DNA of 64,000 nt from Chloroflexaceae bacterium (lineage in GTDB: Bacteria; Chloroflexota; Chloroflexia; Chloroflexales; Chloroflexaceae): positions 1-64,000 of the forward strand of contig JANQID010000021.1 of assembly GCA_028282325.1 (NCBI GenBank). Direction: 5' to 3'. Shown piece after piece: positions 1 through 8,980 of this stretch. The first letter of the stretch is position 1. Every line of letters starts with the position of its first letter. The notes beneath the pieces are model-generated. The model made no database searches. It was given only the letters and a program-made list of their open reading frames with translations, and was not told the DNA's origin. A program made the translations under genes and the position numbers.

Positions 1-1347
1 GGCTTCGGCGTAAGCGACCATCTGCTCGGCGTCGATGCGCAACCGTTCCATACGTGACAGCGCCAGTACCAGCGCGCCCGCCGAAGGCGTGGTTCCACCC
101 GCCAGCCCGCTGCCCGCGCCGCGCGTGACAACCGCCACGCCGGTCTCCGCCGCCAGATGCAGGGTTGCGCTGACCTCGGCAGTGTTGGCCGGCAGCACAA
201 CCGCCAGCGGGACGCCCGGCGCCTGCGCGATCGAGGCGTCTTGATCGTAGCAGGCCAGATCCTCAGCGCGCGTGCGCACATACGTTGGGCCGACAACCTC
301 GCGTAGCCGTTCAAGCAGGCGCGAGTGATCCCCGCCGTTCGTTGCGACCAGCGGCGCCGTCCAGAGCCGCGCCGCGCCGCGTTCGCGCGCTTCGTGTCGC
401 CAGAGCGCCGTGACCAGCGGATTGTCACCGAACTCGGTTCCCAGGGAGCCGCCTAGCCGCCGCACCAGATCATAGAGCAGCGTGGCGACCTGGCGCGCCT
501 CGCCATCAGCGGAATCGGCTTCGACGCACACGTGCAAACCGCCAACGCCCACATCGCCCCAGATGGTCAACTCGCGACGATAGCGCCGGGCCAGCGCGTC
601 GGCGCGCTCGCTAAACTCGGGTATGGTCGCGCGCGGCAAATTCAGGTCGATGGTGAGCGCACCATCGTTGCGCCATTCGGCGGCTAGATCTTCCCATTCG
701 GCCCAGAGGCGTTCATCAGCGCCGATCTCCTGTAGTGTCACGCCCGTCTCGCGAGCGAGCGCCTCGATCTGAGTTGTCTGGCGTTCAATGACTATCGGGG
801 CAGCTTCAAGCTCAACCAGCAGCGCCGTTGCGTCTGCGGCGGGGCGCACAGCCAGCGCGCTGAGCGGCAAACCGCGTGCAAGCAGCGTCGCGCCCAGGCG
901 ACCGGCGGCGGGCAGATCGGTGCAGCGGCAGAGCAGCGCGCGGCGAGCGGGCGGCAGCGGGCGCAAATTCAGCGTGACATCGTGGATCGCGCCCGCCAAC
1001 AGGGGGATGCCGCCCGCGAAAGCGCCGCCCGCCAGCGCACGATTCAAGCCGTACCCCGTCGCGCGTTTGAGCGTCGGCCCGCCAACCGTCAACGGGAATT
1101 CCATGCCGGCGGGTGTGATGGTCGCGGCGCGCAAGTAGCGCGCAATTGCGCCATAGCGTAGGCGACGGCGACCGCCTGCGTTGTGACCGATCAGCGTCGC
1201 CAGCGACATATTGCGCACAAGCGGCGCGATGGGCAAACCCAACCCGTGCGCATGCAGGGTCGCATTCAGACGCTCAATCGTAACATCGGCAGCAGTGGTG
1301 ACAAGCAAGGCGTCCGGCTGTACGTCAATCTGCATATCGTGTACCAT
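1..1347 (-). CDS. Double-module FAD-linked oxidase, GlcE-like plus GlcD-like (partial, 3-prime end outside window)
   Basis: An open frame of 449 codons starts at ATG 1347 and runs off the left edge without a stop. Residues 1-130 resemble a worn FAD-binding PCMH domain, with a GGPTLKRATGYGLNRAL segment at about 89-105 as in glycolate oxidase GlcE/GlcD. Residues 135-320 look like an FAD-oxidase C-terminal domain. A second, better preserved FAD_binding_4 module begins near 345 (YDQDAS, then GAGSGLAGG at about 411-419). In the family such proteins oxidise 2-hydroxy acids such as glycolate or D-lactate with FAD. The start lies 7 bp after the stop of the upstream response regulator, so the genes are probably cotranscribed. 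The substrate is not known. Confidence 0.8.
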   Translation of the reverse strand, partial: MVHDMQIDVQPDALLVTTAADVTIERLNATLHAHGLGLPIAPLVRNMSLATLIGHNAGGRRRLRYGAIARYLRAATITPAGMEFPLTVGGPTLKRATGYGLNRALAGGAFAGGIPLLAGAIHDVTLNLRPLPPARRALLCRCTDLPAAGRLGATLLARGLPLSALAVRPAADATALLVELEAAPIVIERQTTQIEALARETGVTLQEIGADERLWAEWEDLAAEWRNDGALTIDLNLPRATIPEFSERADALARRYRRELTIWGDVGVGGLHVCVEADSADGEARQVATLLYDLVRRLGGSLGTEFGDNPLVTALWRHEARERGAARLWTAPLVATNGGDHSRLLERLREVVGPTYVRTRAEDLACYDQDASIAQAPGVPLAVVLPANTAEVSATLHLAAETGVAVVTRGAGSGLAGGTTPSAGALVLALSRMERLRIDAEQMVAYAEA

Positions 1348-1354
1348 AGAGTTA

Positions 1355-3358
1355 CTACACCGTTTCTATGAGATCCAGAAAAACTTCTACAACAGCAGGA
1401 TCAAAGTGTGTTCCAGCGCTGGTTTTAATATGCTGGCGCACCCGTTCCACCGGCCAACTGTGGCGATAGGGGCGATCCGAACGCAGCGCATCCCAGACAT
1501 CAACAACGCTGAAGATACGCGCCGCCAGCGGAATCTGCTCGCCTTTCAACCCGCGCGGATAGCCGCTTCCATCCCACTTCTCGTGGTGACAGTAGGGAAT
1601 ATCCAGCGCCGGGCGCAAAAATTCAATGGGTGAGAGCCATTCGTAGGCATAAACGGGATGCTTGCGCATAATCACCCACTCCTCGTCGGTCAACGGCCCT
1701 TGCTTTAACAAAATATAATCAGGAATGGCGATTTTGCCAATATCGTGCAACAGAGCGCCGCGGCGAATATGCACCAGATCCCGATCTTTCAATCCCATCG
1801 CCCCAGACAGGCGCAGGGTGAGTTCAGTGACGCGCTGGGTATGACCTTCCGTCTCTTTGTCGCGGAGGTCAAGCGCCCGCACCCAACCTTCAAGGGTCGC
1901 ATCATAGGCGACTTGCAGCGAGTCGTTGGCGCGTTGGAGGTTGCTGAACATCTCAGCATTATCAATTGCGATAGCCGCCTGACCAGCCAGCGTCGTGAGA
2001 AACTCTTCCCATTCGGCATCGACATTGAGTTTGGTGCGATGAAAAATATCGATCGCCCCCTTGATATGCCCTTTGGCGATAAGCGGTACACAATAATACG
2101 CGACAAACTGCTCGCCATATAACAAGCTCGATCGTTTGAAGTCGCTAACCTTTCGCATATCATCGATCCAAACCATGCGCCGTTCGAGAATTGCCTTGCC
2201 CGCATAACCCTCGCCGATGTGCAGATACGATTGCCCAATCGCGGTTGAGCGAAATCCGCGCCCGGCAGCGTATTTAAGCACCCGTGCATGTTGATCGAAG
2301 AGCAAGATCGCCGATGCGTCAACATTGAGCTGCGTCGTGATTTGATCAAGTATCACACTGAGCACAACGTGGATATCCAGACTAGCGCTGATCGCTACAT
2401 CAATCGCGTGCAACGCTTGGAGATGTTGAGTGCGCTGGTTGGCTTGTTCAAACAAGCGGGCGTTCGCCAACGCCGATGCGACATGATGCGACATACCTTG
2501 AAGCAACGCCAGGTCATCAGCGCTGAAGTCGCGTATGTATCCAATTGTTGTCACCGTTAGCAACCCGATAATCCGACCCTCACGAACCATATTCACCGAA
2601 GCCACCGTACGGATGTTGTTCCGCCGAAAGAACTCGGCTTGGGGCAAGGAAGGAAGCTGCTGAATGTCAGGCACTACAACGACCGAGTTATTGCCGGCGA
2701 TATCGTTGTCGTACGTAGCGCGGGGCAACAGCGGAAGATTCACACACTCTTCGTGGGGCAAGCCAAATGTTCCGGCTTGCACAAACGCATCGATCCGCGC
2801 ATCGTAGAGGCCGACTGTAGCCGTATCCGAGCCGAGCGCGCGCGCGGCTTCTTCGCACACAGTATCGATGGCTTTGCCCAGGTCAATCTGAACATTCAAG
2901 CGCTCGGCGATGCGCAGCAACGCCTCGGTGCGCTCCATTTGGCGTTGCATCGCCGCCACCGTCCGCCGGTGCTCGCAGCGCGTCTCGGCATCGCGCAACT
3001 CTCGGCTGATCGCTGGCCCCAGACGATGCAGGCTGTGCTTAAGCACCACGTCGTGCGCTCCCGTTTTCATAATCGCCACGGCGGTTTCCTCACCGATTGC
3101 GCCCGAAACAACGATAAACGGCAGATCGAGGTTGCAAGATTGAAACAAGGCCAGTGCGTCCGGAGCGCTGAAACGCGGCAGCGCATAATCGCTAATCACG
3201 ACATCCCACTCTTCTTCGTACAGTGCGGCGCGCATCTGCTCGGCATCCTCCACGCGACGATGGGCGACGGCGAAACCGCCCCGTTGCAATTCGCGCAGCA
3301 ACAACAAAGCGTCATCCTCGGAGTCTTCGACCAGTAAAACCCGAAGCGGCGTATTCAT
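1355..3358 (-). CDS. Response regulator with REC, two GAF and HD-GYP domains (probable c-di-GMP phosphodiesterase)
   Basis: This 667-residue protein starts with a receiver domain (residues 4-120, phospho-acceptor Asp in VVISDYALP near 57). Two GAF domains follow (about 145-305 and 310-465), then an HD-GYP domain (about 485-660) with LLHDIGKIAIPDY and HHEKWDGSGYPRG. HD-GYP enzymes hydrolyse cyclic di-GMP; the HD and GYP signatures are intact, so activity is plausible. ATG 3358 is preferred because AGGAAAG lies about 6-8 nt upstream; an in-frame ATG at 3373 has no such site. The sensor kinase immediately upstream ends at 3390 and is the obvious partner. The double GAF could bind a small ligand or nucleotide. 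Confidence 0.9.
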   Translation of the reverse strand: MNTPLRVLLVEDSEDDALLLLRELQRGGFAVAHRRVEDAEQMRAALYEEEWDVVISDYALPRFSAPDALALFQSCNLDLPFIVVSGAIGEETAVAIMKTGAHDVVLKHSLHRLGPAISRELRDAETRCEHRRTVAAMQRQMERTEALLRIAERLNVQIDLGKAIDTVCEEAARALGSDTATVGLYDARIDAFVQAGTFGLPHEECVNLPLLPRATYDNDIAGNNSVVVVPDIQQLPSLPQAEFFRRNNIRTVASVNMVREGRIIGLLTVTTIGYIRDFSADDLALLQGMSHHVASALANARLFEQANQRTQHLQALHAIDVAISASLDIHVVLSVILDQITTQLNVDASAILLFDQHARVLKYAAGRGFRSTAIGQSYLHIGEGYAGKAILERRMVWIDDMRKVSDFKRSSLLYGEQFVAYYCVPLIAKGHIKGAIDIFHRTKLNVDAEWEEFLTTLAGQAAIAIDNAEMFSNLQRANDSLQVAYDATLEGWVRALDLRDKETEGHTQRVTELTLRLSGAMGLKDRDLVHIRRGALLHDIGKIAIPDYILLKQGPLTDEEWVIMRKHPVYAYEWLSPIEFLRPALDIPYCHHEKWDGSGYPRGLKGEQIPLAARIFSVVDVWDALRSDRPYRHSWPVERVRQHIKTSAGTHFDPAVVEVFLDLIETV

Positions 3359-3389
3359 CTCGGCTTTCCTCATTGCCTACAGAATATTG

Positions 3390-5408
3390 CTATTGCATAT
3401 CGCCCGGCAGCGTAAAAAAGAATGCGGCCCCCCGATCAACAACGCCCTCTCCCCAGATAGTGCCGCCGTGCCGATGAATAATGCGTTGAACCGTGGCCAG
3501 ACCGATGCCGGTTCCGGCAAATTCGCTTTCGGAATGCAACCGCTGAAACGGCCCGAAAAGCTTGTGGGCGTAGGCCATATCAAATCCGGCGCCGTTATCT
3601 TGAACCACATAGATCTGTTGATCCTCTTTGAGCATAACGTTGAACGAAATCCACGCATCTTCACGCCGTCCGGTAAATTTCCAGGCATTGTGTAGGATAT
3701 TCCCCATTACAATGCGCAGCAACCGAGCGTCACCCTTGACCAAAACGGTATCGGCAATCTCGAAGGCAACGCTGCGTTCGGGCGCTGTTTGTTGCAGCTC
3801 CGCTGCAATAGTGCGAATCATAGCGCTCAGATCTACCGTTTCTATATGCATCTCGTCGCGTATCACGAGCGAGAGATCAAGCAAATCGTCGATCAACTGT
3901 CCCATACGTTGGCTGGCCCCGCGAATCCGTTGGATGTACATTTGGCCCTGCGCATCAAGGCGATCGTTATAATCCTCCGACAATGTCCGGCTAAACCCGT
4001 CAAGGCTTCGCAACGGCGCGCGCAAGTCGTGGGAGACCGAGTAGCTGAAGGCTTCGAGTTCCTGGTTGGCTGCTTCAAGCTGAGCGGTGCGCTCGCGGAC
4101 GCGCTGTTCGAGTTCTGTATTCAAACATCGAACTTCTTCTTCCACCTGTTTGCGCTCGGTGATGTCAACAGCAATATTGATCGAACCGATAATTTGATTA
4201 CGCTGATCGCGAAGAGGCTCCACGCGCACATCGTAATACCGACCTCTATTAAATCGCTCATATCGAGAAGGCTGGCCTTGAAAGGAGCGACGCAACGCAG
4301 CCATTTCTGGCGATTGCATATCGGATGTATCGAGTAACTCAGCCGGCGTCTTGCCGAGGATGGAATCCGATTCGAGGGTAAGCTGCACCGCGCCGCGCCC
4401 AACAACCGATGTCACGCGACAATCCATATCGGTCGTCCAGAGAATCGATGGCATCTGCGCAGCGATCAACTCCAACTGCGTCATGTTGGTGCGGAGCGCC
4501 TGTTCAGCGGCATTGCGCTGGAAATCTGTGCGATCAAGCAACCAGGCGAACAACCAGAACAATCCCAGACTCAAAGCGATCATCAATGTCAGGCCTAACC
4601 CGACGCCAAACAAGCCTGTCGCCTGATTCCAACGCTCAAGAGCGCTGACGAGCAGTGGCAAAATAAAGGCCAGCGGCACCAGGCGGCGAAAGACAAACCC
4701 GCCCAGACCATCGCTCAGCGCGATCGCCATCAGGCCCTGGCGCGGCATAGCACTCAATGTTCCAATTCCCAACACAAGAAAGAGCAAGATCGTATATAGC
4801 GACATCATGCTGTGATCGCGCAACGCATTCGCTGTATCAACCAGATAGACAATCAAAAAGCGCAGAGCATTAAGGATTATGATCAGCATCAAGAGTTGGG
4901 CGACAACGTGGCCCCAGAAACGAGGCGGTTGCAGTGCTAACGGCAGAGCAATGCTGAACAGAATGAAGCCCACAGCAGCGTCTTGAGACATCCGCCCCGG
5001 CAGAGCGGACTGCAAACGCGCCGTGCTATTGTCAAACAAGAGAGCATCAATTCCTAAATTCCAAGCGAAGCCATATTTGCTCAACGTAATTGCCCCCAGC
5101 ACACCTCCAACGCTTGCGCAAAGGCCGATGCCGAGCAATATCCAATCGAAACGCCGCCGGTCGGCTGTTTTATTGCGAACGCCACGCCGGGTAAACAACC
5201 AGAGCGCACTGCCGCAACCAATGAATGACAACGCCGTATTGGGTGTCATTTCAAGCAAACCTGGAGCGATGCGGAGAGCCTGGTCGATCTGCAACATCCA
5301 GCCAATCAGCGTCAGCATGCCAAAAATGCTGACTGTTATGCTGGCAATTAATGGTACGCTATTCAAAAAAGCCGCCGTTTTTGATACTTGCACACTATTT
5401 GACTTCAT
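3390..5408 (-). CDS. Membrane sensor histidine kinase (7-8 TM input, PAS, HisKA, HATPase)
   Basis: This is a 672-residue kinase. The first 300 residues hold seven or eight hydrophobic helices, like MASE-type membrane sensory domains. A PAS domain follows (about 315-430), then a coiled linker, a HisKA dimerisation domain with the phospho-acceptor His in SVSHDLRAPL, and a HATPase_c domain (N box HNAWKF, G boxes DNGAGF and GTGIGLA). It should autophosphorylate and pass phosphate to the HD-GYP regulator encoded 31 bp downstream. The signal is unknown; a multi-helix input with no large outer loop suggests sensing within or near the membrane. Confidence 0.92.
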   Translation of the reverse strand: MKSNSVQVSKTAAFLNSVPLIASITVSIFGMLTLIGWMLQIDQALRIAPGLLEMTPNTALSFIGCGSALWLFTRRGVRNKTADRRRFDWILLGIGLCASVGGVLGAITLSKYGFAWNLGIDALLFDNSTARLQSALPGRMSQDAAVGFILFSIALPLALQPPRFWGHVVAQLLMLIIILNALRFLIVYLVDTANALRDHSMMSLYTILLFLVLGIGTLSAMPRQGLMAIALSDGLGGFVFRRLVPLAFILPLLVSALERWNQATGLFGVGLGLTLMIALSLGLFWLFAWLLDRTDFQRNAAEQALRTNMTQLELIAAQMPSILWTTDMDCRVTSVVGRGAVQLTLESDSILGKTPAELLDTSDMQSPEMAALRRSFQGQPSRYERFNRGRYYDVRVEPLRDQRNQIIGSINIAVDITERKQVEEEVRCLNTELEQRVRERTAQLEAANQELEAFSYSVSHDLRAPLRSLDGFSRTLSEDYNDRLDAQGQMYIQRIRGASQRMGQLIDDLLDLSLVIRDEMHIETVDLSAMIRTIAAELQQTAPERSVAFEIADTVLVKGDARLLRIVMGNILHNAWKFTGRREDAWISFNVMLKEDQQIYVVQDNGAGFDMAYAHKLFGPFQRLHSESEFAGTGIGLATVQRIIHRHGGTIWGEGVVDRGAAFFFTLPGDMQ

Positions 5409-5897
5409 ATTCCGAGTATGCGGCGCATCAGTAGTAGGCTGCGCTGTCAGAAAATATAGAAAGGAAAATGTCTAGCGCTCGCTCGGAGACGTCGCGACGC
5501 AAATAATTCGTTAATCATTTGTGGCCAGAGTATATGAGGCTGGCTCTGCGCAACAGATCGTATACAATACCTTCATTGGCTTGCGTAGAGCATTCGTGGC
5601 TGATATGCACACCATTGGTTCAACATGGACCCAATGACGCAGAATACCATCGCTGTTACCAGCGCTGGTATTCGAGGTAACTCTTATTATAATCCTATGT
5701 GTCAATTCTGACATCTGATATACTAACATCATATGTTTGAGCCGTGCGACGTGTAAATTTGCCAGTCGCGGCGCGCCGGGCCGCGCGAAAACATCATGCC
5801 GCGCACCGAGATGTATCGATAAATTGCCGATGCATACACATCAGATCGGATTGTCATATCGCGCTTGCGATAGAGCAGGAACGTAAACAATTGCGCT
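5409..5897. other. Intergenic region between divergent genes, no gene recognised
   Basis: About 490 bp separate the divergent kinase and glycosyltransferase genes. Short open frames here lack a ribosome binding site and any recognisable protein pattern. The region should hold both promoters, but no convincing -35/-10 pair was found. AGCAGGAACG a little upstream of the ATG at 5898 may serve as a weak ribosome site. Confidence 0.5.
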
Positions 5898-7061
5898 ATG
5901 CATATCGGGCTGGACATACGCTATGTGAATGACCACTTCCCCGGCATCGGACGCTATGTCGCCGGTCTGGCAACCGCGTTGGCCGAGATTGACCACGGGC
6001 ACACGCTGGTTTTGTTGCACAACCCGATGTTACCCAACACTCGATACAATCTGGCGCCGCTGCGGCATCAACCTAATGTTGAAATAACAACAACCACAGC
6101 CCGCCCGTTCACGCTGGCCGAGCAGGTCGACATCCCTCGCCTGGCGCGACGCCTCAAGCTCGACCTGCTCCACTCGCCTTACTACATCAAGCCCTACTTC
6201 GGTCTGCCCTGCCCCTCAGTCGTGACGATCTACGATGTGATTGGGCGCCGCTTTCCCGGAGCATTGCCAAACACAAGGCGTTTTCTGTTCACGGTCACGA
6301 TGCATTTGGCCGTGCGCACGGCGACCCGGTTAATTACGATCTCGCAGAGCGCGCGTGACGATATTGCATACTTCTACGGCCTTCCCCGCGAGCGGATCGC
6401 CGTAACGCCGCTCGCCGCCGATCAACGCTTTCAACCACAAGCGCCGGAAAGCATCGCCGAGTTGCGTCGTCGTGCTGAACTGCCGTCCCGCTACGTTCTG
6501 TACTTCGGCTCGAACAAGCCGCACAAAAACCTGGAGCGCCTGATACGCGCCTGGGAGCGCTTCCGCGAAAACACACAACTCACCCGCCTGCGAACTGACC
6601 AGGATGCAGCATTGCAAAGCATTCTGGTCATCGCCGGGCACTATGATCCCCGCTATCCCGAAGCGCGGCAGATGACGTCTGAACAGAAATTGAGCAGCAG
6701 CGTACGCTTTCTACAGAACGTTGCCGAAAAAGATTTGCCCGCGCTCTACAGCGGCGCGGAAGCGTTTATATTCCCGTCGTATTACGAAGGGTTTGGATTA
6801 CCGCCGTTGGAAGCTATGGCATGTGGAACGCCGGTCATCTGCGCCTATGCCAGCAGCTTGCCCGAAGTCGTGGATGATGCGGCGCTGACGATTGATCCAT
6901 TCAACTTCATCGAAATAGCCGCAGCATTGCAGCAATTGCTGAGCAATCGCTCGCTGCGCGCACGGTTGCGCGAGCGGGGGCTGCGCCGAGCAAGCGCATT
7001 CTCATGGCGGCGCATGGCGCAGGAAACGCTTCAGGTGTATGAAGAGGCAGCGCGGCGATAG
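5898..7061 (+). CDS. Glycosyltransferase family 4 (GT-B fold)
   Basis: This 387-residue enzyme has the two Rossmann-like domains of GT4 transferases. The N-terminal acceptor domain opens with MHIGLDIRYV and a glycine-rich GIGRYV loop. The C-terminal donor-binding domain contains YFGSNKPHKNLERLI (about 195-210) and the EX7E motif in YYEGFGLPPLEAMACG (about 293-308). Family members transfer a sugar from a nucleotide donor with retention. It is the first sugar transferase of the polysaccharide region but is separated from the main operon by two minus-strand genes. The acceptor and sugar cannot be read from sequence. Confidence 0.9.
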   Translation: MHIGLDIRYVNDHFPGIGRYVAGLATALAEIDHGHTLVLLHNPMLPNTRYNLAPLRHQPNVEITTTTARPFTLAEQVDIPRLARRLKLDLLHSPYYIKPYFGLPCPSVVTIYDVIGRRFPGALPNTRRFLFTVTMHLAVRTATRLITISQSARDDIAYFYGLPRERIAVTPLAADQRFQPQAPESIAELRRRAELPSRYVLYFGSNKPHKNLERLIRAWERFRENTQLTRLRTDQDAALQSILVIAGHYDPRYPEARQMTSEQKLSSSVRFLQNVAEKDLPALYSGAEAFIFPSYYEGFGLPPLEAMACGTPVICAYASSLPEVVDDAALTIDPFNFIEIAAALQQLLSNRSLRARLRERGLRRASAFSWRRMAQETLQVYEEAARR

Positions 7062-7067
7062 TGGAGA

Positions 7068-7637
7068 TCAAGGAGAAGGAGCTGACAACAACGTACTGCT
7101 GGCCCAGCCAATCGTATCAATCGCTACTCGCTCCGGCGTACAATCCACGGCGATACCGGTGATCTGAATGCGATACCAGAGGTCTTCGCTAACGAGTTGT
7201 TCCTCAAGAAACATAACTTCATCACCTATGCAAATTTGCCCCATCACCGTTTCGGGCGCAATGCGCGGTTCGCTACGCAAATTCCCCGCTGCGATCACGC
7301 TGCCGGTTCCGATCGTCGGCTGGGCGGAGATCGCAGTCGCGGTGGCAGCCGCAACTTCAGCAAGCGCCGTCTCGGTGGCCAGCGGCGCTTCGACGCGCGC
7401 CGTGCGGGTGGCGAAGATGACACCCGCCGTAGTGGTCGCTTGGGCCTGTTGCGTTGCCTGAGCGGCGCGGTTTTGTGCAGCACTATACTGAACTGCGAAT
7501 ACAGCGCCGCCAACCAGCAAGACTAGCACAATACCAATGATCAATACATTCGCCAGCGCCTGCAACGGCCCGCCGCGCCGCCGCGCCCCTTTGCGGAAGT
7601 GGCGATTCCAATCCTTCGCATCAACTCGAGCCGGCAT
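7068..7637 (-). CDS. Membrane-anchored protein with C-terminal SH3-like domain
   Basis: This 189-residue protein has a basic N-terminus (RHFRKGARRRGG), one transmembrane helix (about 28-50) and an Ala/Thr/Gln-rich linker of about 55 residues. It ends in a bacterial SH3-like region (about 112-185, beginning GNLRSEPRIAP and ending before the C-terminus). The topology places the SH3 domain outside the cytoplasm, where such domains often bind peptidoglycan or surface polymers. GGGGAG 5 nt upstream supports the ATG at 7637. It ends 6 bp from the convergent glycosyltransferase. Function unknown; a wall-binding role is inference. Confidence 0.75.
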   Translation of the reverse strand: MPARVDAKDWNRHFRKGARRRGGPLQALANVLIIGIVLVLLVGGAVFAVQYSAAQNRAAQATQQAQATTTAGVIFATRTARVEAPLATETALAEVAAATATAISAQPTIGTGSVIAAGNLRSEPRIAPETVMGQICIGDEVMFLEEQLVSEDLWYRIQITGIAVDCTPERVAIDTIGWASSTLLSAPSP

Positions 7638-7723
7638 AGCAACTCCCCATCGTAGAGATCATATAGCAGGAGCATAGCTCCCGCACTCCACAGCGTTGAC
7701 CTACATTCGATCTCGTCTCTCCG

Positions 7724-8668
7724 TCAGTCGGCTTGTTGTTTATAGTTCGGCGCGGAAAGCGAATTGCCAAACTGAATGCGATTCGTCAGATCGTACCGTA
7801 AGACAGTTTGCTGCTCGCCGGTTGGCACGAAGCCAAACCAGCGATATAACCGTTGCGCCTGAAGATTGTAGGCCTGTGTATTCAGCGTGACAACGGCAGC
7901 ATAACTCTGTTGAGCAAACCTGACAACCTCGGCCAGAAGGCGCACGCCGATCCCCTTGTGACGATGGTTCGGCGCAACGGCGATCCGCACCAGATGCACC
8001 AGGCGACCGCCGAAATGGCTTGTAGCATAGGCATAGCCAACCGGCTGATCATAATTCTCGGCAATGATAAAAAACGAAACCTGCTTGATGGCCGGTTTCA
8101 GAATCATCGCATCCTTGGTCCATTGCGCTTCGAAACACTGTTGATCCAGCGCGATTATCTCAGCAAGATCATTCAGGACAGCCGGGCGAATCTGAGCTTC
8201 CTGGCCACCCCAGTCAGGAATAGCGAGATCGCGCTTTTCGTAGACGACAACTTCGGTATCTTCGCTATAGCCTTGCTGGCGTAACGCCGGCTGCAACCAC
8301 GCATCAGCGGCTTCATCGCCGGCATAGAAGAGTCGCTCAACGCCTCGCCACACAAGTTGACTATACAATGAAGGCAGTAATGTATTCAGGCTAGTGCCGA
8401 CATTCAGCCCTTCGGCAAGGGATAGCGCCCTCAGCCAGGCAGTGTTTTCGGCATATCTGCCAGCCAAAGCCACTGCCCAAAGCTCGACGCCGGACTCTAT
8501 CACAACGGCGTTTCTGGCTTTCAGCAGCATCGGAAGTTCATTCTCTATCATGCCATAGTAGCGATGCGCACCGTCGCGGAGGAGGCGGGCAACGCGACTG
8601 AGATCGGCTTCGGTTGATGGTCGCACGTTCGCCTGGTTCAGATCAGTTTCTCGCCGGAATAACCGCAT
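7724..8668 (-). CDS. GNAT family N-acetyltransferase, two-domain
   Basis: About 314 residues. The C-terminal half is a clear GNAT domain: IRPAVLNDLAEIIALDQQCF opens it, RIAVAPNHRHKGIGVRLLAE is the acetyl-CoA binding motif A, and LNTQAYNLQAQRLYRWFGF is motif B. The N-terminal half (VRPSTEADLSRVARLL onward) resembles a second, degraded GNAT fold with no acetyl-CoA motif. Family members acetylate amines on small molecules or protein N-termini. ATG 8668 is chosen because the next in-frame start, a TTG at 8704, also lacks a ribosome site; the start is uncertain. Confidence 0.85.
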   Translation of the reverse strand: MRLFRRETDLNQANVRPSTEADLSRVARLLRDGAHRYYGMIENELPMLLKARNAVVIESGVELWAVALAGRYAENTAWLRALSLAEGLNVGTSLNTLLPSLYSQLVWRGVERLFYAGDEAADAWLQPALRQQGYSEDTEVVVYEKRDLAIPDWGGQEAQIRPAVLNDLAEIIALDQQCFEAQWTKDAMILKPAIKQVSFFIIAENYDQPVGYAYATSHFGGRLVHLVRIAVAPNHRHKGIGVRLLAEVVRFAQQSYAAVVTLNTQAYNLQAQRLYRWFGFVPTGEQQTVLRYDLTNRIQFGNSLSAPNYKQQAD

Positions 8669-8904
8669 ACGTTCTGGTGGTGTGAATTCACTACATGCGC
8701 ACAAGCGCCAGAAGATAAAGATTACGCTTTCCTAATTATTGTATCCGAAACGTTGCTTATCGTACCATATTTTACCCGCTGTGCAGCATTTCAATCGCTT
8801 GCGTCTTCATTCCGCTGCGCGCTGACATCGCTGCTGGCGGCTGTACACGCCCAGATTACAGTTCTAGCAGTTGCGCAATCGGCAGCGATGCCGTTTATCC
8901 ATTC

Positions 8905-8915
8905 ACGCAATGCGT
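8905..8915. promoter_or_regulatory. Palindrome ACGCAATGCGT abutting a consensus promoter
   Basis: An 11-bp palindrome with a single central base. Its last T is the first T of the -35 hexamer at 8915. The same element occurs at 56487 (reverse complement) and 56680. The position fits an operator or activator site, but no binding protein is known. Confidence 0.5.
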
Positions 8916-8943
8916 TGACAGTCGCCTCTACCAAACGTATAAT
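8915..8943 (+). promoter_or_regulatory. Consensus sigma-70-type promoter of the polysaccharide operon
   Basis: TTGACA at 8915-8920 and TATAAT at 8938-8943 are both perfect, with a 17-bp spacer. Transcription should start near 8950, about 30 nt before the ATG at 8981, so this promoter probably drives the genes from 8981 to 17970. Confidence 0.8.
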
Positions 8944-8980
8944 GCGCCGTCGTTAATCACTCTGTCAAGGTCCGCAAGGC

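Noticed and set aside
2639-3337. A 232-codon open frame antisense to the HD-GYP regulator
   Set aside because: It lies opposite a clear REC/GAF gene, has no ribosome site, and reads as the high-GC antisense shadow.
5511-5732. A 73-codon minus-strand frame in the 5.4-5.9 kb gap
   Set aside because: No ribosome site, no recognisable pattern and an unlikely amino-acid composition.
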